A stretch of DNA of 64,000 nt from Rhodocista pekingensis (GTDB lineage Bacteria > Pseudomonadota > Alphaproteobacteria > Azospirillales > Azospirillaceae). The position numbers and the translations under genes were made by a program. Where the stretch lies: assembly GCF_042665545.1 (NCBI RefSeq), contig NZ_JBHTCM010000012.1, forward strand, positions 1-64,000. Direction: 5' to 3'. The notes under the pieces are model-generated. The model worked only from the letters and a program-made list of their open reading frames with translations. It ran no database searches and was not told where the DNA came from. Shown here piece by piece: positions 58,882-64,000 of the stretch; position 1 is the first letter of the stretch; each line of letters begins with the position of its first letter.

Positions 58882-59574
58882 ATGGGCTCCGGCATCATCG
58901 CGATCCTGCAATTCGGGCTGTTCACCTTCGTGGCCTCCGTCGCGGCGAACATCGTCCTTGCCGTGGCCGGCTATCTCTGGGCCGCGGTGATCGAACAGAC
59001 CGGCGGTGTCGAACCGGCGCGTCAGCGCATCGCTCGCTATTCCCGCCTCGCCCTGGGGTTCCAGAACCGTCTGGAGGCGCGCAAGAACGCCGCTGCCGGA
59101 TCGGCCTCTTCCCTGTTCGGGGCGGAACGGCAGGAAAAGCAGCTCCGCAGCCGCCTGCGCGAGCTGGAGACGGCGCAGCACCGCTTCGTCCGCGTCGTCG
59201 GGCAGGAGCTGCTGCCGAACCGCTGTTACGAGGCCATGGCCATCAACAGTTCGGTGACCCATCAGGTGCGCCGGGGCGAGCGTCACCCCTTCTACGACAG
59301 TTCCTGGGCGCGGGCGGTGCCTGTCCATATCTGGGCGCAGAACGAGGAGGAGGCGACGGCCGAGTTCGAGCGCGTCTTCCCCAAGACCGTGGGCTTCAAG
59401 ATCCTCAGCATGATGCCGCTGGGCGCCGACGGCCGCCCGGCGACCCGGTCCATGGTCCCGCCCCCGAAGGCGGCAGACGCCAGGGCGGCAGCCGATACCA
59501 GAGCGACCGACACCAGAGGGACCGACATCAGGACGGCAGAACCCAGGGCGGCCGAAACCGGAGTGGCAGCATGA
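58882..59574 (+). CDS. Membrane/coiled-coil protein, upstream partner
   Basis: From ATG at 58882 the product is 230 residues; a GTG at 58834 adds 16. One transmembrane helix (about 5-30, FTFVASVAANIVLAVAGYLW) is followed by a coiled coil (about 60-100) and a soluble domain, then an Ala/Thr/Asp-rich tail (200-230) with the repeating DTRxTD pattern. No family recognised. Its stop overlaps the next ATG (ATGA), so the two proteins are made together. Confidence 0.7.
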   Translation: MGSGIIAILQFGLFTFVASVAANIVLAVAGYLWAAVIEQTGGVEPARQRIARYSRLALGFQNRLEARKNAAAGSASSLFGAERQEKQLRSRLRELETAQHRFVRVVGQELLPNRCYEAMAINSSVTHQVRRGERHPFYDSSWARAVPVHIWAQNEEEATAEFERVFPKTVGFKILSMMPLGADGRPATRSMVPPPKAADARAAADTRATDTRGTDIRTAEPRAAETGVAA

Positions 59575-60146
59575 CCGACTTCGGCCTCATCCTCGGGGGC
59601 ATGGTCGTGCTGCTGGCCGCGAAGCCGGCCCTGGACCGGGCCCGGCTTTCGGTCCGCGCCGCCCGCCGCACCGTGGCGGAGGTCGAGCGCCGCCGCCGCA
59701 CGCTCAGCCATCAGGTGCGCGTCCTGGCGCGCGAGAGTCTGCACCAGCGCCTCACCGCCGGGCATGATGAGGAGGAGGTGGGCGAGATCCAGGCGCGCAT
59801 CGCCGGGCTGCAACGCCGGGTGCAGGACCTGGAGGAGGTGGACCGCCGGGTGCTGGTGCTGGACGAACGGCGCGGCCTGTCCGAACGGGGCTGGATCGTG
59901 CTGCTGCGCCGGGACAGCACCGCCGCCCCGCCGCTGGAGCCCGCCCCCGTCTCCCGCCTCTGGTCGGAGGGGCGCTATCTCTTCTGCTACGCCACCGATC
60001 CGGCCCGGGCCCGGCGGAAGCTGGCCGTGCGCTTTCCCGAGGAAGGCGGTTTCCAGGTCGTCGAGGTCTTTCCCCATGAGGGCGACCTGACGGAAATTCC
60101 GAAGATCGGCGGGCAGGCGGCAGCTCCCCTGCATGGTGCCGCCTGA
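59571..60146 (+). CDS. Membrane/coiled-coil protein, downstream partner
   Basis: The 191-residue product has an N-terminal hydrophobic segment (4-17), a Arg-rich coiled coil (about 30-105, VRAARRTVAEVERRRRTL and EIQARIAGLQRRVQDLEE), and a C-terminal domain (125-180) with LFCYATDPA. The ATG overlaps the preceding stop (ATGA). Its stop lies 11 bases from the convergent PAS gene. The pairing suggests a two-component membrane-linked coiled-coil complex of unknown role. Confidence 0.7.
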   Translation: MTDFGLILGGMVVLLAAKPALDRARLSVRAARRTVAEVERRRRTLSHQVRVLARESLHQRLTAGHDEEEVGEIQARIAGLQRRVQDLEEVDRRVLVLDERRGLSERGWIVLLRRDSTAAPPLEPAPVSRLWSEGRYLFCYATDPARARRKLAVRFPEEGGFQVVEVFPHEGDLTEIPKIGGQAAAPLHGAA

Positions 60147-60156
60147 GCCCGTTCCG

Positions 60157-60627
60157 TCAGTGGGCCGCGCCCAGCGCCGTGGTGCGGGTGGCGATCAGCA
60201 GCAGGTCGGGCGTGCGCCCGTCCCGTGCGAAGGGCAGCAGCAGGGCCGAGCAGCGGAAGCGGTGCGAGCCGATCTCCACCTCCGACACCGTGCGGTGGGG
60301 GGCGCCGCCGGCAAGGCAGCGGTCCAGGGCCGCGTGGAAATGGCCATAGAAGGGATGCCCGGACAGTTCGGCCAGGGTCTGCCCCGTTACCTCCCGCCGG
60401 AACCAGAGCAGCGGTCGGCTGCCGACCCGGGCGAAACGGAAGGTATCCCGCTCCCGGTCCACGGTCAGCACGATCACATCTTCCAGCGGGAAGGGCAGGT
60501 CCACCAGATCGAGCGCCGCGGGCGGCGGCATCCGGTCATCGCCCAGACGGAGCCAGTGCCTGTACAGCACCTCGAAGTCGGCCGTCTCTCCGGGTCGGAA
60601 GGTCTCTGCCGGGTGATGTCCGTCCAT
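60157..60627 (-). CDS. Single PAS-domain protein (PAS_5 type)
   Basis: From ATG at 60627, with GGGGAG upstream, the product is 156 residues and is essentially one PAS-like fold of the type found alone in alphaproteobacteria (DUF/PAS_5). It opens with FEVLYRHWLRLGDDRMPP and has FARVGSRPLLWF and FRCSALLLPF strands. There is no output domain and no signal peptide. It may act as a soluble sensor that partners with another protein. Divergent from the hybrid kinase with 570 bases between. Confidence 0.8.
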   Translation of the reverse strand: MDGHHPAETFRPGETADFEVLYRHWLRLGDDRMPPPAALDLVDLPFPLEDVIVLTVDRERDTFRFARVGSRPLLWFRREVTGQTLAELSGHPFYGHFHAALDRCLAGGAPHRTVSEVEIGSHRFRCSALLLPFARDGRTPDLLLIATRTTALGAAH

Positions 60628-61197
60628 CTGTGACTCCCCTGTTTCCGCCGACACCAATGCAACCCGCTGGCAGACAGCCGACTCGATCGGGGAAAGACCC
60701 GGGTATCATGTGTAAAGAGAATTGCGCGTAAGGCGGGTGTCGCGCAAGTCCTGCGCACCGGTTTCTCGATCTTTTCCACGGGCTCGCCCGTTTCCGTCTC
60801 TGTTGCCCCGGTCTTCTCCGGCCGGCCCGGGAAGGATGGCCGGTGCCAGCGCCGCGTCGCCCGGGGCGATCCGCCATGCACGCGGTCCGGGACAGGCATG
60901 CCGGAAGCCCGCCGCCCCGGTGGACGCCCCTGAATTCCCACAATTCCATAATTGCTTTCAAGCGCTTGACCCCAGGCCTCGGATCGCGGGCGGCGCCGGT
61001 CCGGCTGTCGGGGACAAGGAGCGCGCCGCCGCAGGGAGCCGGCACGCTCGATTTGCGCTGCGGCCGGTGCTATGCCCTCCGCCGGCGGGTGTGTTAACGG
61101 ATTATGGCAACGCGCAGGACCTGATCGGCCGTGGTCGTTGTTGCCAGTCGCGCATGCCGTCGTATTCTATGGGTCCTTGAGGCAGGGGTTCTGCGGC
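60628..61197. other. PAS gene-hybrid kinase intergenic region (570 bp)
   Basis: No supported gene. It contains a perfect 12-bp palindrome TCAAGCGCTTGA at 60958-60969 in an AT-richer stretch with CCATAATTGC, and a TTAACGGATTAT patch near 61094 closer to the kinase. Promoters for both flanking genes should lie here but none is convincing. Confidence 0.4.
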
Positions 61198-63894
61198 GTG
61201 CGGACAGCGACTGTCGGGACGGAACGGGCACCGCTGCGGCGGATCGCGCTGGTCACCGTGGCCTGCCTGCTGGCGTTCGGCGCCGGCACCTGGATGGCGG
61301 CACGGCATGATGCCGGGCTGGACCTGATCCGCGGCGATGCCGACCAGGCCGCCGCCATCGAGCAGACCATTTCCGCGATGCGCGAGGCCCTGCGCGATCT
61401 GGAAACGGGGGAGCGCAGCTATCTCGCCTCGCTCGATCCGGCCCGGCTGGAACTGGCCCGGCGCGGCCACGACACGCTCGATACCCTGGCGGCGGAGCTG
61501 GCGGACCGGTTCGACGGCCGGCCGGAGCAGCAGGCGCGCGTGGCCGCGATCCCTGTGCTGGCCGACCGGAACGCCGCCGTGTTCGAGGACGCGGCCTCGC
61601 TCGCCCGTGCCGGCCGGCTGGCGGATGCCCTGACCGCCTTCGACGGGGAGGACGACCGCTCCTCGATCCGCGCGATCCATGGCCGGCTGGACATCCTGCT
61701 GGCGGAGGCGCACGAGCACCTGCGCAACCGCCAGACGGAGGCGGTGACCTATGCGGAACGGCTGGTGGACTGGCTGTCGGCGGGCGTCGCCCTCTCCGGG
61801 CTCGGTTTCGCCATCGCGGTGGCCGTGCTCCTGACGGCCCGTCGGCAGGGCCGCGCGCTGGCCGCTGCGCAGCGCCGCGCCGCGGAGGCGGAGGAACGGC
61901 TGCGGGCCGCCCTGGACGCCATGCCGGACGGCTTCGTCGTCTATGACGCCGAGGACCGGCTGGTGACCTGGAACGACCGCTTCCTGGAGCGCTATCCCAG
62001 CCTGCGCGGCGTGCCGGCCCTCAAGGGAATGCGGTTCGAGGATCTGCTGCGCATCTTCATCGCCAACCGGGAGGTCGGCGATCCGGAGGCCTATGACGAC
62101 ACGGAACGCTGGATCGCCGACCGGATCGCCTGGCGCCGGGCGGCCGACGGCCGCGCCTTCGAGCGGCTGACGGCACACGGGCGCTGGCTGCGGGTGAGCG
62201 AACACCCGATCTCCACCGGCGGCGTGCTGAGCCTTGCCACCGACATCACCGCCCAGAAGATGCGCGAGGAGGAGCTGCGGCGCGCCCTGGAGGACGTGGA
62301 CGAGGCGCGCCGCGAGGCCGAGTTGCAGGCGGCCGAGATGGTCGCTCTGGCCGAGGAACTGGCCGCGGCACGCACCCGCGCGGATGAGGCCCGCGCGGAA
62401 TCCGAAGCGGCCAACCGCGCCAAGTCCGACTTCGTGGCGGTGATGAGCCATGAGGTGCGGACACCGCTGAACGCCCTGCTGGGCTTCGCCGACCTGCTGT
62501 TGCAGACGCCGCTGACGGCGGAGCAGCGCGAATGGGTGACGCTCCAGCGTGAGGCGGGGGAGGCGCTGCTGACCGTCGTCTCCGACGTGCTGGACTTCTC
62601 CAAGCTGGAGGCCGGACGGCTGGAGGTGGACCCGCACCCGTTCCATCTCGCACGGCTGGCCCGCAGCACCTCCGATCTCGTCCGCCCCACCGCGGAGGAG
62701 CGTGGCCTCGCGCTCCGTGTCGCGGTCGATCCGCGCCTGCCCGAGGTGGTGCAGGGCGATGCCAAGCGGGTGCGGCAGGTGCTGCTGAACCTGTTGAACA
62801 ACGCGGTGAAGTTCACCGAGCGGGGCCATGTCGCGCTGGCCGTCTTCCCCGTGGTGGACGGGCGCGTGCGGTTCGAGGTGCTGGACACCGGAATCGGCAT
62901 CGCGCCCGAGCAGCAGGACCGGCTGTTTCAGGAGTTCGTGCAGGCCGACCGGGCCACGGCCCGGCGCTATGGCGGCACGGGCCTGGGACTGGCGATCTGC
63001 CGCCGGCTGGTGGACCTCATGGGCGGCACCATCGCGGTGGAGAGCGCGCCCGGCCGCGGCTCGCTGTTCTGGTTCGAGCTGCCCCTGCCGGCCGACGAGT
63101 CCAGCCGGCCGCCGCCCTGTGCGCCGGAGCCCGTCCGGTCGGTGGAGAGCGCCCGCATCCTGCTGGCCGAGGACGTGAAGGCCAACCAGGCCCTGGCGGT
63201 GGCCCTGCTGACCAAGGCCGGTCACCGCGTCACGGTCATCGCCAACGGGCTGGACGCCGTGCAGGCGGTGGCCGCCACGCCGTTCGATCTGGTGCTGATG
63301 GATGTCCGCATGCCGCGGCTGGGCGGACTGGAGGCGACGCGGCGCATCCGTGCGCTGGGCGGCCCCCGCGGCGCCATCCCGATTGTCGCCCTGACGGCCG
63401 AGGCCGGCTCACGCGAGCTTGACGCCTGCCTGGATGCCGGCATGGACGAGGTGCTGACCAAGCCGTTGCAGCCGGCCTTGCTGCTGGACACCATTGCCCG
63501 GCTGGCCGGGCGTGCGCAGGTCGGCGAGGTCCCCCTCGCCATCAGTCCGCTGCCCATCGTCAGCGCCGGCACCTGGCGGCGCTTGCAGCACTCCGTCGGC
63601 CGGGACGAGCTGGACAGCCTGGTCGGCGATCTGGTGCTGGACCTGCCGACCTGGATCGGGCGCCTGCGCGGCACCAGCGATCCGGAGGGTCTGGGCGATC
63701 TGGCGCACGAGCTGATCTCGGTGCTGGGGAATTTCGGTCTGGAGCGGGCCGCCGCCGCCGCCGCCAGTCTGGACACCGCCATCCGTGGCGGGACCGACCT
63801 GCGCCCCGCGGCCGAGGTGCTGGCGACGGAGCTGGAGCAGGCGGCGGGGGAACTGTCGCTCTGGCTGTCACACAGCGCGGGCGAGCCTATCTGA
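61198..63894 (+). CDS. Hybrid sensor histidine kinase with receiver and Hpt-like domain
   Basis: The start is taken as GTG at 61198, after GAGGCAGGGG, giving 898 residues; the frame runs upstream to 61072. Helix 1 (about 14-34) and helix 2 (about 195-213) flank a helical periplasmic domain resembling CHASE3. A PAS domain (about 228-353), coiled coil, HisKA with His418 (VMSHEVRTPLN), HATPase with DTGIG and GGTGLGLAI, a receiver with Asp702 (LVLMDVRMP), and a C-terminal Hpt-like bundle with His836 (DLAHELISVLGNFG) follow. A phosphorelay is implied; the final response regulator is not in the window. Confidence 0.94.
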   Translation: MRTATVGTERAPLRRIALVTVACLLAFGAGTWMAARHDAGLDLIRGDADQAAAIEQTISAMREALRDLETGERSYLASLDPARLELARRGHDTLDTLAAELADRFDGRPEQQARVAAIPVLADRNAAVFEDAASLARAGRLADALTAFDGEDDRSSIRAIHGRLDILLAEAHEHLRNRQTEAVTYAERLVDWLSAGVALSGLGFAIAVAVLLTARRQGRALAAAQRRAAEAEERLRAALDAMPDGFVVYDAEDRLVTWNDRFLERYPSLRGVPALKGMRFEDLLRIFIANREVGDPEAYDDTERWIADRIAWRRAADGRAFERLTAHGRWLRVSEHPISTGGVLSLATDITAQKMREEELRRALEDVDEARREAELQAAEMVALAEELAAARTRADEARAESEAANRAKSDFVAVMSHEVRTPLNALLGFADLLLQTPLTAEQREWVTLQREAGEALLTVVSDVLDFSKLEAGRLEVDPHPFHLARLARSTSDLVRPTAEERGLALRVAVDPRLPEVVQGDAKRVRQVLLNLLNNAVKFTERGHVALAVFPVVDGRVRFEVLDTGIGIAPEQQDRLFQEFVQADRATARRYGGTGLGLAICRRLVDLMGGTIAVESAPGRGSLFWFELPLPADESSRPPPCAPEPVRSVESARILLAEDVKANQALAVALLTKAGHRVTVIANGLDAVQAVAATPFDLVLMDVRMPRLGGLEATRRIRALGGPRGAIPIVALTAEAGSRELDACLDAGMDEVLTKPLQPALLLDTIARLAGRAQVGEVPLAISPLPIVSAGTWRRLQHSVGRDELDSLVGDLVLDLPTWIGRLRGTSDPEGLGDLAHELISVLGNFGLERAAAAAASLDTAIRGGTDLRPAAEVLATELEQAAGELSLWLSHSAGEPI

Positions 63895-63923
63895 GCGGGC
63901 CACCTGGACAGCCCCATCTGACC

Positions 63924-63967
63924 GCAGCCCCGCCCCCTGCGCGGGGGCCTTTCCCCTCCGGGGCTGC
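63924..63967 (+). terminator. Terminator hairpins after the hybrid kinase
   Basis: An inner stem GCCCCC/GGGGGC (63932-63948) followed by CTTTCCCC sits inside a larger pairing of GCAGCCCCG with CGGGGCTGC. It lies 30 bases after the kinase stop. Confidence 0.5.
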
Positions 63968-64000
63968 CGGCCATGCCTCCTGTGCATAAAAAATCAGCCG

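Overview
The window is very GC-rich chromosomal DNA with dense, mostly operonic coding. The gene complement suggests an alphaproteobacterium, probably of the Rhodospirillales/Azospirillaceae and Rhodospirillum centenum-like. The reasons are a meso-DAP type dcw cluster, CpdA-like GIN/PRC stress proteins, EcfG-like GGAAC promoters and an Fe-S (6-4)-type photolyase operon. The species assignment is inference.

Bases 1-2900 are a less GC-rich accessory island. It holds an IS1595-family transposase followed on the same strand by a tightly packed set of passenger-like genes: an unknown 250-aa protein, a PIN-domain protein and one or two small proteins. Bases 3000-10000 carry housekeeping and stress genes: a DnaJ-type co-chaperone, a glycine-zipper lipoprotein, pdxH, a cation diffusion facilitator, an MBL-fold hydrolase and two exported proteins that each have an EcfG-like promoter candidate. 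Bases 9964-11729 hold zur and a His-rich COG0523 GTPase, which together look like a zinc-homeostasis module. They are divergent from a likely light/oxidative-stress set (DUF6134-like protein, Fe-S photolyase, SDR, NTF2-like protein), which is followed by panC.

Bases 16400-21441 contain small membrane proteins, gloA, a striking fusion of an ammonium transporter to a histidine kinase, and two tandem GIN-domain exported proteins. Bases 21607-47754 are a single minus-strand block. In transcription order it reads mraZ, rsmH, ftsL, ftsI, murE, murF, mraY, murD, ftsW, murG, murC, murB, (82-aa ORF), ddl, ftsQ, ftsA, ftsZ, then lpxC, bamD, recN, a 2'-5' RNA ligase-like gene and ligA. Together these genes make lipid II and assemble the septum, with envelope biogenesis (lpxC, bamD) and DNA repair genes attached. 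Upstream of mraZ is an array of TGGGN boxes on a 10-bp period that should be the MraZ operator.

Bases 48425-53118 carry rnpB (RNase P RNA, with a promoter inside the end of ampD), ampD, an EamA transporter, an Uup-like ABC-F ATPase and a DjlA-like TerB/J-domain protein, all on the minus strand and mostly start/stop overlapped. Bases 53426-63894 are mainly plus strand: a GNAT protein, a 5-oxoprolinase/hydantoinase-type fusion, MsrP, a pair of overlapping coiled-coil membrane proteins, a divergent PAS protein, and a hybrid histidine kinase with receiver and Hpt-like domains. No tRNA, rRNA or CRISPR array was seen.
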